Shown: positions 1 to 6,626, numbered from the stretch's first letter. The stretch: DNA of 11,745 nt from an uncultured Mucispirillum sp. (GCA_945947845.1 CAMEZN010000015.1:1-11745); one strand, 5' to 3'. The notes: generated by a model from the letters alone, not told the origin. Program-made: numbers and translations.

Positions 1-194
1 TATGCCATTAAATCTACTGGATTACTTGCAATTATAAATACTCCATTAAATCCACTCGCCATTACTTGTTCTGTTATTTCTTTTACTATTTTTGTATTAG
101 CTACTGCTAATTCTAATCTAGATTGTCCTGGTTTTTGTGGTAATCCAGCTGTTATAACAACTACTTGTGCCTCTTTACATTCTGAATAATCTCC
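1..194 (-). CDS. ldh: L-lactate dehydrogenase, internal fragment (both ends missing)
   Basis: The minus strand reads through about 64 codons with no stop, entering from the fliM side and leaving the window still open. The translation has family landmarks in the right order: GDYSEC, then VVVITAG, then the mobile substrate loop LPQKPGQSR, then MASGFNG, then [10 protein letters not shown]. Gln in the loop, where malate dehydrogenases carry Arg, is the classical lactate-specificity residue; the true malate dehydrogenase at 9099 has Arg there (VPRKPGMSR). The NAD-binding N-terminus is absent because the reading runs straight into fliM at about 184-194, and the C-terminal half lies outside the window. 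Codon use differs from the neighbours: all Gln are CAA, all Gly GGA, all Leu TTA and four of five Ile ATA. The family call is firm. Whether this DNA belongs to the same genome is doubtful. Confidence 0.85.
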
Positions 195-730
195 TTCCAA
201 ACATCTTCTAAATCTTTTAAAATAATAGTAATAATACTGTCTATAATAGTCATTTCCAAAGGAGTAAGTTCTCTCACATGAAAAAGCGGAAGCCCCTGAC
301 CACCTAAAAGTTTATCTACAATTGGAAAAATAAGAGACGGGTTAATCTCTAATACAGCATTACCTTGTAAAGGTATCATGGATATAATATTAAAACTTGT
401 TGGGTCTGGCAGAGACATAAGAAATTCGCCATAAGTCATCTGGTCAACACCTACAAGTGAAATATCTGTAATTGTTCTTAAAAAGCTTGATAAATTTGAG
501 CTGAAATTTCTCGCAAATTTATCGTGAAGGTTTCTTATAGAACGAAGCTGTTCTTTTGAAACCCTGTCTGGCCTTCTAAAATCATATACAGAGATTTTTT
601 TTGGGACAAAATCGGGTGTGTAATCATCAAAATCATCATCACCATCAATCCCGCCACCACCACCTGTCGGGTCATCTGAAACTGTGGATAACAGGGCATC
701 AATTTCGTCCTGACTTAATATATCAGCCAT
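161..730 (-). CDS. fliM: Flagellar motor switch protein FliM, 3'-truncated
   Basis: FliM is the C-ring protein that binds CheY-P and, with FliG and FliN, sets rotation direction. The open frame is 189 residues against about 320-340 for the family. Present are the N-terminal CheY-P-binding peptide ([10 protein letters not shown], residues 5-14), an acidic/glycine linker (about 20-40) and the start of the middle domain from about 45, including the GGQG loop (143-146) involved in FliG contact. Homology stops near residue 182 (EDVWKEII); the last residues QNVKRHK and the TAG at 161-163 are lactate dehydrogenase DNA read in another frame. The rest of the middle domain and the whole C-terminal SpoA domain that binds FliN are missing, so this product could not build a normal switch. 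The ATG at 730 has AGGTGA five bases upstream. The break is either an assembly chimera or a real rearrangement. Confidence 0.92.
   Translation of the reverse strand: MADILSQDEIDALLSTVSDDPTGGGGGIDGDDDFDDYTPDFVPKKISVYDFRRPDRVSKEQLRSIRNLHDKFARNFSSNLSSFLRTITDISLVGVDQMTYGEFLMSLPDPTSFNIISMIPLQGNAVLEINPSLIFPIVDKLLGGQGLPLFHVRELTPLEMTIIDSIITIILKDLEDVWKEIIQNVKRHK
184..194. other. fliM / lactate dehydrogenase junction
   Basis: On the minus strand the bases GGAGATTATTC make sense in both genes: in the fliM frame they complete the conserved W-K-E-I-I segment, and in the lactate dehydrogenase frame they encode G-D-Y-S. The two genes are joined interior to interior, on the same strand but in different frames, across this shared stretch of about 10 bases. 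No insertion sequence, target duplication or inverted repeat is visible at the joint. Confidence 0.7.
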
Positions 731-769
731 TAATCACCTTTATACATGAGCTAATTTACTTCTAAACTA

Positions 770-781
770 GACATTAATGTC
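770..781. promoter_or_regulatory. Perfect 12-base palindrome upstream of fliM
   Basis: The sequence GACATTAATGTC is a perfect dyad. It lies in the spacer between cheB and fliM, directly downstream of the candidate -10 box and about 40 bases before the fliM start. The placement around the expected transcription start is that of an operator. No binding protein can be named. Confidence 0.4.
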
Positions 782-814
782 ATTATATTACAATTATTTT
801 ATATTATTAGTCAA
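782..814 (-). promoter_or_regulatory. Candidate sigma-70-type promoter for fliM
   Basis: On the minus strand TTGACT (809-814) is followed after 18 bases by TAATAT (785-790), which overlaps a perfect TATAAT (782-787, spacing 21). It lies in the 105-base gap between cheB and fliM, the only sizeable gap in the operon, so fliM may have its own start of transcription. The DNA is very AT-rich, so chance matches are likely. Confidence 0.35.
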
Positions 815-835
815 TTAAATATTTTATTTACCATT

Positions 836-2023
836 TTATTTAACATGATAAGCAATTCTTGCAGCTATTTCATCAAGCGGCACTATTTCATCTGCTATCC
901 CTGCTTCTACTACTGCTCTTGGCATACCATAAACAATACATGATGGTTCATTTTGAGCAATAATTGTGCCCCCCATTTTTTTAAGATTAGTTAATCCTTT
1001 ACAGCCATCACTTCCCATGCCTGTCATTATTACCCCTAAACATTCTTTACCATAAAGTTCTGCAATAGAATCTACCATTACATCAACACCCGGAATATTA
1101 AATACATTACTAGGCTCTGTTGAAAGCTCTGTATAAACAGACGGACCTACTTTTTTAAATTTTAAGTGATAACCGCCTTTTGCAATATATACTACATTTG
1201 GCTCTAATTTTTCTTTACCCTGAGCTTCCACAACTTCAACTTTTGATAAAGTATTAAGTCTTGCTGCAAGAGACTGTGTAAAGTTTGGCGGCATATGCTG
1301 AGTAACTACAACTGGAACTCCTAAATCAGCAGGCAGTAAAGGTATCACTCTTTGTAATGATTGTGGACCGCCAGTAGATGTGCCTAATGCAACAACTCTT
1401 TTTATACCTGTTTTATTTATAACAACCCTTTTTGAACCATCAATATTACCACTTTGTGCACTATGGGCAAATGGAGTGGCTACATGTGGAGTCTGGGAAG
1501 CAAATGTGCCAGAAAGCCTGTATGATGGTGTATGCTGCTGTGGCTGAGAAGTTGTCTGGTTAATTGTTGGAGTTGTAATTGTTGGAGCAGATGTGCTTGT
1601 TGAATGAGTTAAAAGCCTTACAACACTTTTATTTTTTGCAAATTTTCTAATTTTATCTTTTAATCCTCTTTCAATATCTGCTCCGCCAAATGATTGAGAA
1701 TCTTTTGTCATAAAATCAACAGCACCTAAATCTAATGCTTTTAATGTAGCATCTGCCCCTTCTTTTGTAAGCGAGCTTACCATAATTACAGGTGTTGGAT
1801 TATTTTTCATAATTAATTCTAAGGCTGTGATACCGTCCATTGTAGGCATCTCTATATCCATGGTGATAACATCTGGGTGGAATTGTTCTGCCATCTCCAC
1901 ACCTTCTTTACCGTTTTTAGCAAGCCCTACTACTTCAATATCTGGTTCTCCTGAAAGTAAAGATTCCAGTGCTTTTCTCATAAAAATAGAATCATCTACA
2001 ATTAAGACCTTTATTTTATTCAT
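836..2023 (-). CDS. cheB: CheB, chemotaxis response regulator protein-glutamate methylesterase
   Basis: CheB is a cytoplasmic enzyme that removes methyl groups from, and deamidates, chemoreceptor glutamates/glutamines once phosphorylated by CheA. Residues 1-115 are a receiver domain with the acidic pair D10/D11, phospho-acceptor D56 (in MDIEMP) and K107. Residues about 205-390 are the esterase domain with S216 (GTSTGG), H243 (QHMP) and D339 (GMGSDG) as the catalytic triad. Between them lies an unusually long linker (about 120-205) rich in Ser, Thr, Pro and Gln. At 395 residues it is longer than the roughly 350 typical of the family, which the linker explains. The ATG overlaps the end of fliA by 8 bases, and an AGGAGG lies about 13 bases upstream inside fliA, so the two are probably co-transcribed and translationally coupled. 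cheB does not occupy this position in the similar Campylobacter/Helicobacter clusters. Confidence 0.97.
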   Translation of the reverse strand: MNKIKVLIVDDSIFMRKALESLLSGEPDIEVVGLAKNGKEGVEMAEQFHPDVITMDIEMPTMDGITALELIMKNNPTPVIMVSSLTKEGADATLKALDLGAVDFMTKDSQSFGGADIERGLKDKIRKFAKNKSVVRLLTHSTSTSAPTITTPTINQTTSQPQQHTPSYRLSGTFASQTPHVATPFAHSAQSGNIDGSKRVVINKTGIKRVVALGTSTGGPQSLQRVIPLLPADLGVPVVVTQHMPPNFTQSLAARLNTLSKVEVVEAQGKEKLEPNVVYIAKGGYHLKFKKVGPSVYTELSTEPSNVFNIPGVDVMVDSIAELYGKECLGVIMTGMGSDGCKGLTNLKKMGGTIIAQNEPSCIVYGMPRAVVEAGIADEIVPLDEIAARIAYHVK

Positions 2024-2729
2024 AAATATCTTTTAGCCTCCTTTTTAACTTCTGCATAGCTGATGTATGAATCTGCGATACTCTTGATTCAGTAATGTCT
2101 AAAACTTCTGCTACTTCCTTCATAGTAAGCTCTTCATAATAATAAAGAGTAACTACTTGACGCTCTTTTTCAGAAAGCTTGTCAATTTCTTCTGCCATTC
2201 TTTCTGTAAGATTATTTTTCATTACCTCATCTTCAGGGGTTAAGCCTGTGCTTCTCACAAAATCTACAAGGCTTGTTTCATCGCCATCACCAACAGTTTC
2301 ATCTAATGATAACATTTTTTTATTTTCTTGTAAACCCATAAGACGATATATATCTTCTTCATTATATTCTGTATTGTCTATAATTTCCTGAACTGTTGGT
2401 TTACGACCAAGCTTTCCTGCAAGCTCATTAACAGCTGCATCAAGAGCTTTAAGCCTTGTTCTAACATTTCTTGGCAGAAAATCAAGATTACGTAAAGAAT
2501 CTAATATAGCACCTTTTATTCGCCTTTCTGCATAAGTGCTGAAACTAACATTACGGCTTTTATCAAACCTATCCATTGATTCTATCAGACCAATAGATGC
2601 TGCAGAAAAAAGGTCATCAACATCAACACTGTCTGGTAATGTGCCTTTAAGCCTGATTGTCCATGACTTTATTTTAGGCAGAAATTCTGCTACTATATTC
2701 TGCTTTTCTTCTTCACTAAACTTTTCCAC
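2016..2729 (-). CDS. fliA: RNA polymerase sigma factor FliA (sigma-28)
   Basis: This is the flagellar sigma factor that directs transcription of late genes such as flagellin and chemotaxis genes, normally held inactive by FlgM. At 237 residues it has the family length. Region 2 runs from about 35 to 85 and includes DDLFSAASIGLIESMDRFD and FSTYAERRIKGAILDSLR. Region 3 follows to about 155 (FLPRNVR, then LGRKPT). Region 4 occupies about 183-235, with a helix-turn-helix at 202-222 (MKEVAEVLDITESRVSQIH). The start codon is GTG at 2729, chosen because GGAG lies six bases upstream and the preceding gene stops just before it (gap 14 bases). It sits in the flhF-flhG-small gene-fliA run, as in epsilonproteobacterial clusters. 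I see no sigma-28 promoter in this window, so its targets are elsewhere. Confidence 0.96.
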   Translation of the reverse strand: MEKFSEEEKQNIVAEFLPKIKSWTIRLKGTLPDSVDVDDLFSAASIGLIESMDRFDKSRNVSFSTYAERRIKGAILDSLRNLDFLPRNVRTRLKALDAAVNELAGKLGRKPTVQEIIDNTEYNEEDIYRLMGLQENKKMLSLDETVGDGDETSLVDFVRSTGLTPEDEVMKNNLTERMAEEIDKLSEKERQVVTLYYYEELTMKEVAEVLDITESRVSQIHTSAMQKLKRRLKDIYE

Positions 2730-2743
2730 CTAGTGCTCCTGTA

Positions 2744-2950
2744 TTAAAGGATTTTCCAATAGTTTTTTAAAATTCTTGCAAGGCTGTTTGTTAATACTTT
2801 TACTACATAGTATACTATAAAAAACAGAATAATATCCCTTGCAAAATATGTTACTTTTAAGTCTGGCACCAAAAGTATTTTGAATAAAAAAGATGCCATC
2901 ATAACAATTGAAGCGATTAATATAGGATAATATTTAAGAGATGTAATCAT
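2744..2950 (-). CDS. Small two-helix membrane protein in the flagellar operon
   Basis: The predicted protein has 68 residues and two hydrophobic segments (about 8-28 and 39-58), separated by a short loop with P and D, and ends in a basic tail (LARILKNYWKIL). I do not recognise a named domain. The frame is very likely real: its ATG overlaps the flhG stop in an ATGA arrangement, AAAGGAG sits just upstream, and fliA begins 14 bases after its stop. From memory, Campylobacter jejuni and Helicobacter pylori also carry an uncharacterised small gene between flhG and fliA, with a membrane protein annotated in C. jejuni, so this may be a positional counterpart. Function is unknown; a role in flagellar placement or in connecting FlhF/FlhG to the membrane is speculation. 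Confidence 0.85.
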   Translation of the reverse strand: MITSLKYYPILIASIVMMASFLFKILLVPDLKVTYFARDIILFFIVYYVVKVLTNSLARILKNYWKIL

Positions 2951-3792
2951 TTAAATACTCCTTTGAATAAATCATATACATTGGCACTTTTTTGCTTTTC
3001 CACAGGCGCTCCTATAAAGCGTCTTGCACAATCCTGTATATCTTTTGAAAATGCTGTTTTTGGGTCTAACACACTTACAGGTTTTTGAGCTCTTATTGCT
3101 TTACGAACATTTTTATCATCACGAAGATGACCTAATAATTTTAAGTCCATATTTAGAAATTTTGATGTAACATTTTTCAGGCTTGCAAAAACATTATCTG
3201 AATTTTGAATATCATCTACCCTGTTGAAAACAACATTTACAAGTTTAATATCATATGTCTGCTTAATAACTTTCATAAATGCATAAGCATCTGTTATAGC
3301 TGTTGGCTCTGGCTGAGTTACAACTATTATTGTATCAGAAATTGAACTAAACCTGACAACAGCATCAGAAATACCTGCACCAGTATCAAATATTATAAAA
3401 TCATATCTGTCATCAAGAGTTATAAAAATATTAAATATTTTATCAAAATCTTCATCAGATAAATGAGCCAGCTCCATAAAACCGCTTGATGCAGGAAAAA
3501 CATCAAAACCATAAATATCTTTCTTCAAAATATCATCAATAGTAGCTCTGCCTTCTAAATATTTCTTGATTGTTGCTGTTACTGATAAAGATAACATTAT
3601 ATCCACATTGGCAAGTCCTAAATCCGCATCAAATACAAGAACTTTCTTGCCAAGATTTGCCAGCTGACATGCAAAGTTAACTGTAAAATTAGTTTTACCA
3701 ACACCACCCTTTCCACTGGATACAGAAATATAATGGCTGTTTCTGTTAGCTTCCCATGCTCTTCTTCTTAAAGTAAATGCCTGATCTGTCAT
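2947..3792 (-). CDS. flhG: FlhG (YlxH/FleN), MinD-like ATPase controlling flagellar number
   Basis: FlhG is a membrane-associated P-loop ATPase that limits flagellar number and stimulates the GTPase FlhF. The sequence has the deviant Walker A motif GKGGVGKT (27-34, numbering from the start chosen here), switch I DADLGLANVD (55-64) and switch II FDTGAG (135-140). The N-terminus carries the FlhF-activating signature DQAxxLR (3-9). An ATG 12 bases further upstream (3804) would add four residues. I prefer 3792 because GGAG lies six bases before it, because its ATG overlaps the flhF stop as ATGA, and because FlhG proteins usually place DQAxxLR right after the initiator. The C-terminus overlaps the next gene by four bases. 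Translational coupling to flhF on one side and to the small membrane gene on the other is likely. Confidence 0.96.
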   Translation of the reverse strand: MTDQAFTLRRRAWEANRNSHYISVSSGKGGVGKTNFTVNFACQLANLGKKVLVFDADLGLANVDIMLSLSVTATIKKYLEGRATIDDILKKDIYGFDVFPASSGFMELAHLSDEDFDKIFNIFITLDDRYDFIIFDTGAGISDAVVRFSSISDTIIVVTQPEPTAITDAYAFMKVIKQTYDIKLVNVVFNRVDDIQNSDNVFASLKNVTSKFLNMDLKLLGHLRDDKNVRKAIRAQKPVSVLDPKTAFSKDIQDCARRFIGAPVEKQKSANVYDLFKGVFK

Positions 3793-5387
3793 TTGTCGCT
3801 CCATAAAGTAGGTATTTCCTGTAACATTCTCTTAGCAATTTTCCTGCCATCTGGTATCTCCATATCATCTGGCACATTTTGACCTGTTGTAACAAGCAGT
3901 AAGGGCAGCTTCTTTTTTACAGGAATATTTATAAGCGGTCCAAAATATTTTGTTTCGTCCAGCTTTGTAAAAATAAGATAGTCTGGCTCTAAAACCTCAT
4001 ATCTTTCAAATGTATCATAAAGCTCTATATGGTTAGATGCCATAGAGAGCACTAATGCTGTTGTAATGCGAGAATCTACTTTAAAAAATTCTCTAATCCC
4101 TGCTATCTGGCTTGTATCAAACTGCCCGCGGCCCATAGAGTCTATTAATACACAGTCATATTTATCTTTTACTTTTGTTATAACTCGCAGCAGCTCCTCT
4201 GGGCTTGTGGCTACATAAAGTGGAAGATTTACTATCTCCGCATATGTTTTTAACTGCTCAACAGCACCTATACGGAAATTATCAACGGTAATAAGACATA
4301 CTTTCTTACCATATTTCAATGTCATAGCCGCTGCAATTTTTGCAATAGTTGTTGTTTTACCAACACCAGTAGGACCTGCAAGTGCTACTATTTTATTCAT
4401 CATCACATCATAATAGCTTTTCTCAACAGGAATAAGCTCTGCAAGTTTATCAACAGCTATACTTTTTATCTGGGCAGATGTAGCTTCCTTGCCTTCAATC
4501 CTTGCTTCAATATCTTTTAACAGCCTGTATGATATTATATCATCTACACCGTTTTTAAGAAAAAGTGCATGGTAGTCTTTTAATTTTGCAGGCAGGTCTA
4601 TCACTATATTATCAGATATATTGCTCTGCATATTAGCAAGCTGTTTTTTTATATCACCTATATCTTCAAGCAGATTTGTAAACTTATCAAGTCCTACTGC
4701 TTTAATTACAGCAGCCATTCTTTCTGCATTTAGCTCTGCCTGTGTTTTAGCCTGTTCCTGCTGTTTTTTTATTTCCTGCTCATCATCTTCTGCATATTTA
4801 TGATGTTTTACATGCTTTTTAGGTGCTGGCTCTATGTATTCTTCTTCCTCTTCCGGCCTTGGCATATATGCAGCAGGGATTTCATCTTCTACCTTCGGCT
4901 GCCTTTTACGAACAGGCGGTGCATAAAAAGTTTCATCATCAGTTATGCCTGCTTCTGCCATTGCTTCTGCTAAATAATCATCATGCATATCATAAGTATT
5001 TTTATACTTCTGATGTGCATAAGGACCATACGATGCACTTTGTTCAGCCGCATTTTTTTTCACTGACTGTGCAGCAGGCTGCTGAGTTTCTGTATAAACT
5101 GGACGTTTTATCGGCTGTTTTTTTACTGTTTTAGCAGTATATGCAGAAGGATAATTCTCATACCCAAAACCACCACTGCTTTGAACAGACTGTTTCTGTT
5201 TATTAAGCGGAATACCATCATATTCAACAGCAGCCGTAACTTCTAATACAGGACGAGCAAACAAACCAAAATTATTGCTCTTCATTACTTTGCGTGTAGA
5301 TAAAATTACTGCATCTGGACCTAAATCCTCTTTTATCATACGCAGTGCTTCTTTCATATCAGATACTTCATATTTTTTTATCTTCAT
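3789..5387 (-). CDS. flhF: FlhF, SRP-type GTPase for flagellar placement
   Basis: FlhF is a signal-recognition-particle-family GTPase that recruits early flagellar parts to the pole. It opens with the typical N-terminus (MKIKKYEVSDMKEALRMI, then GPDAVILSTR). A long low-complexity linker (about 60-215) follows, rich in Gln, Lys, Glu, Pro and Tyr. After it come a helical N domain (about 220-330) and the GTPase domain from about 332. GTPase motifs are P-loop GPTGVGKT (338-345), DNFRIGA (369-375), DSMGR (416-420) and TKLDE (474-478). The third motif is usually DTAGR or similar in SRP GTPases, so DSM is a mild departure. At 532 residues the protein is long for the family because of the linker. The ribosome site is poor: a GGGG about 12 bases upstream is the best I see. 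This is the first gene of the minus-strand flagellar operon, and its stop overlaps flhG. Confidence 0.96.
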   Translation of the reverse strand: MKIKKYEVSDMKEALRMIKEDLGPDAVILSTRKVMKSNNFGLFARPVLEVTAAVEYDGIPLNKQKQSVQSSGGFGYENYPSAYTAKTVKKQPIKRPVYTETQQPAAQSVKKNAAEQSASYGPYAHQKYKNTYDMHDDYLAEAMAEAGITDDETFYAPPVRKRQPKVEDEIPAAYMPRPEEEEEYIEPAPKKHVKHHKYAEDDEQEIKKQQEQAKTQAELNAERMAAVIKAVGLDKFTNLLEDIGDIKKQLANMQSNISDNIVIDLPAKLKDYHALFLKNGVDDIISYRLLKDIEARIEGKEATSAQIKSIAVDKLAELIPVEKSYYDVMMNKIVALAGPTGVGKTTTIAKIAAAMTLKYGKKVCLITVDNFRIGAVEQLKTYAEIVNLPLYVATSPEELLRVITKVKDKYDCVLIDSMGRGQFDTSQIAGIREFFKVDSRITTALVLSMASNHIELYDTFERYEVLEPDYLIFTKLDETKYFGPLINIPVKKKLPLLLVTTGQNVPDDMEIPDGRKIAKRMLQEIPTLWSDK

Positions 5388-5415
5388 ATAAAGATAAAGC
5401 CCCTTTTATACAATA

Positions 5416-5447
5416 CTTCAATATATCGTATAGTGTAATATATTAAG
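5416..5447. repeat. Imperfect inverted repeat upstream of flhF
   Basis: The arms CTTCAATATAT (5416-5426) and ATATATTAAG (5438-5447) pair over 10 bases with one bulged C and an 11-base loop. The element lies 30-60 bases before the flhF start. It could be an operator or an mRNA hairpin in the leader; chance is possible given the AT-richness. Confidence 0.35.
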
Positions 5448-5455
5448 AAATGCAA
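5427..5455 (-). promoter_or_regulatory. Weak candidate promoter for the flhF operon
   Basis: On the minus strand TTGCAT (5450-5455) and TATACG (5427-5432) are separated by 17 bases, within the inverted repeat at 5416-5447. Both boxes are poor matches to sigma-70. I saw no convincing sigma-54 (GG-N10-GC type) or sigma-28 site in the 150 bases before flhF. Confidence 0.2.
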
Positions 5456-5492
5456 CAATTAGAAATGATTTTTATAAAATTTATTTTCCTTA

Positions 5493-5522
5493 AAAATATG
5501 CTTTTTTCATACTGCATATTTT
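5493..5522 (-). terminator. Possible terminator after rarD
   Basis: The arms AAAATATGC and GCATATTTT form a perfect 9-base stem around a 12-base loop, 17 bases past the rarD stop. On the minus strand the T-run is short and shared with the stem, and the stem is AT-rich, so this is a weak terminator at best. Confidence 0.35.
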
Positions 5523-5538
5523 ATGATATCAAGCACAC

Positions 5539-6429
5539 CTATGAATGTTTCTTTGTTTTTTTAAGCTGGAATAATCCATCTGTTGAATATATAATAAGCC
5601 CTGCCCATATTAATATAAATGTTATAAGCATATTTGCACTAAAATATTCATGATAAACAAATACACCAAGCAGAAATGCAATCGTTGGGGTTATATACTG
5701 CAAAATACCAAGTGTGCTTAAATGCAGAACTTTTGCACTATATGAAAAACCAAGAAGCGGCAAAGTTGTAACAATCCCGCCGCATACAAGAAGAAATGTA
5801 ATAAATGAATCACCCCTTAATACTGCACTTTCACCTGTTGATATTAAATATAATACATATATAACAGAAGGCACCGATATAATTAATGTTTCCACAAAAA
5901 GGCCAGTAAGTGCACTTGCAGGCACAAGTTTTTTTATAATGCCGTATGTGCAGAATGTTATTGCAAAAAATAGTGCAATATATGGCACTTTGCCATACAC
6001 TATAATCATATATACAACACCAGAAAAAGCCAAAAATACTGATAATTTCTGATACTTATTTAATGCCACTTTAAAAATTAAAGCCGATGCTGCTACATTT
6101 AAAAGCGGAGTTATATAGTTACCCATACTGCTTTCTAAAATCTTATCATGAGCTACTGCCCATATAAACAAACCCCAGTTGCCTGCTATTAAAATACTTG
6201 ATAAAATTAATGGAAGTATATTCCTAGGATTTTTTAGAATATGTATTACTTCCCCAGCTTTTTTTGTAATAACTATTAATACTGCTGTAAAAACAAGACT
6301 CTATATAGCTCTATGTGCAACAACTTCTAATGGATTTACACTTGAAAGCTGGTGCCAGTATATAACTAATGCACCCCATATAAGAAATGAAAATAAAGCA
6401 ACAATAAATGCAAATGTTTTTTTATCCAT
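5539..6429 (-). pseudogene. rarD: RarD-like EamA-family permease with an in-frame amber codon
   Basis: Read from the ATG at 6429, the frame gives 296 codons, the usual RarD length. The protein would be a ten-helix inner-membrane transporter of the drug/metabolite superfamily; the family was named for chloramphenicol sensitivity, and its substrates are poorly defined. RarD landmarks appear on both sides of one stop: LIWG near the start and HRAI before it; ILIAGNWGLFIWAVAH, ESSMGNYITPL, GIVTTLPLLGFSYSA and STLGILQYITPT after it. Codon 43 (6301-6303) is TAG exactly where RarD has Trp (HRVIWS in E. coli, HRAI-stop-S here), so one G-to-A change in TGG explains it. No frameshift or other decay is seen. 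Restart is unlikely to rescue it, because the first in-frame candidate after the stop with the family context is a TTG near 6171. Either a very recent pseudogene or a base error. Confidence 0.88.
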
Positions 6430-6478
6430 AAAAACAAATAACCTGTTTAATATATAATTAAATCAACTTTTGAATATT

Positions 6479-6522
6479 ATTATAACTATTTATTATATTT
6501 AGCAAGTATTTTCTCTCTTCAA
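6479..6522 (-). promoter_or_regulatory. Candidate promoter region for rarD
   Basis: On the minus strand two perfect TATAAT boxes occur (6492-6497 and 6479-6484). Each has a possible -35 at poor spacing: TTGAAG (6517-6522) at 19 bases from the first, and TTGCTA (6500-6505) at 15 from the second. The region is 50-90 bases before the rarD ATG. Weak support because of base composition. Confidence 0.25.
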
Positions 6523-6558
6523 GATACCAGATTTGCCATAAATATTTTTAAAAAATAC

Positions 6559-6589
6559 AGTTATAAATTTTAAAGTATTATTTATAACT
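6559..6589. repeat. Perfect 10-base inverted repeat between alkD-like gene and rarD
   Basis: AGTTATAAAT (6559-6568) and ATTTATAACT (6580-6589) are perfect complements around an 11-base spacer. On the minus strand a run of T follows a few bases after the second arm, so it could act as a weak terminator for the DNA repair gene ending at 6627. It could equally be an operator. The rest of 6430-6626 holds no gene that I can see. Confidence 0.35.
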
Positions 6590-6626
6590 ACAAACAGTAA
6601 GACATATATAATTAATAATCCACTAC

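Noticed and set aside
161..183. The C-terminal residues QNVKRHK as a genuine FliM end
   Set aside because: They are lactate dehydrogenase codons read out of frame and do not resemble any FliM tail.
3793..3804. Four extra N-terminal residues of FlhG from the ATG at 3804
   Set aside because: The ribosome site for this ATG is poorly spaced, while the ATG at 3792 overlaps the flhF stop as ATGA with GGAG six bases ahead.
4823..5134. 103-codon plus-strand frame opposite the flhF linker
   Set aside because: It mirrors low-complexity linker codons and reads as a Leu/His/Gln-rich artefact; the flhF frame is certain.
4200..5387. Possible CRISPR or tandem repeat array
   Set aside because: No regularly spaced direct repeats were seen here or elsewhere; the apparent repetition is the Gln/Lys/Glu-rich FlhF linker.
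5714..6052. 112-codon open frame on the plus strand opposite rarD
   Set aside because: It is antisense to a clearly recognisable permease frame, has no ribosome site and shows no protein family character; AT-rich membrane-protein genes often leave such open antisense frames.
5539..6171. A shorter 210-residue permease starting at a TTG near 6171
   Set aside because: The reading begins in the middle of a conserved helix (GNWGLFIWAV), has no ATG, and the upstream codons encode the missing N-terminus with a single stop; it is better described as one interrupted gene.
6179..6457. 92-codon plus-strand frame opposite the rarD N-terminus
   Set aside because: The minus strand carries the RarD N-terminus collinear with the family apart from one amber codon, so this is a shadow.
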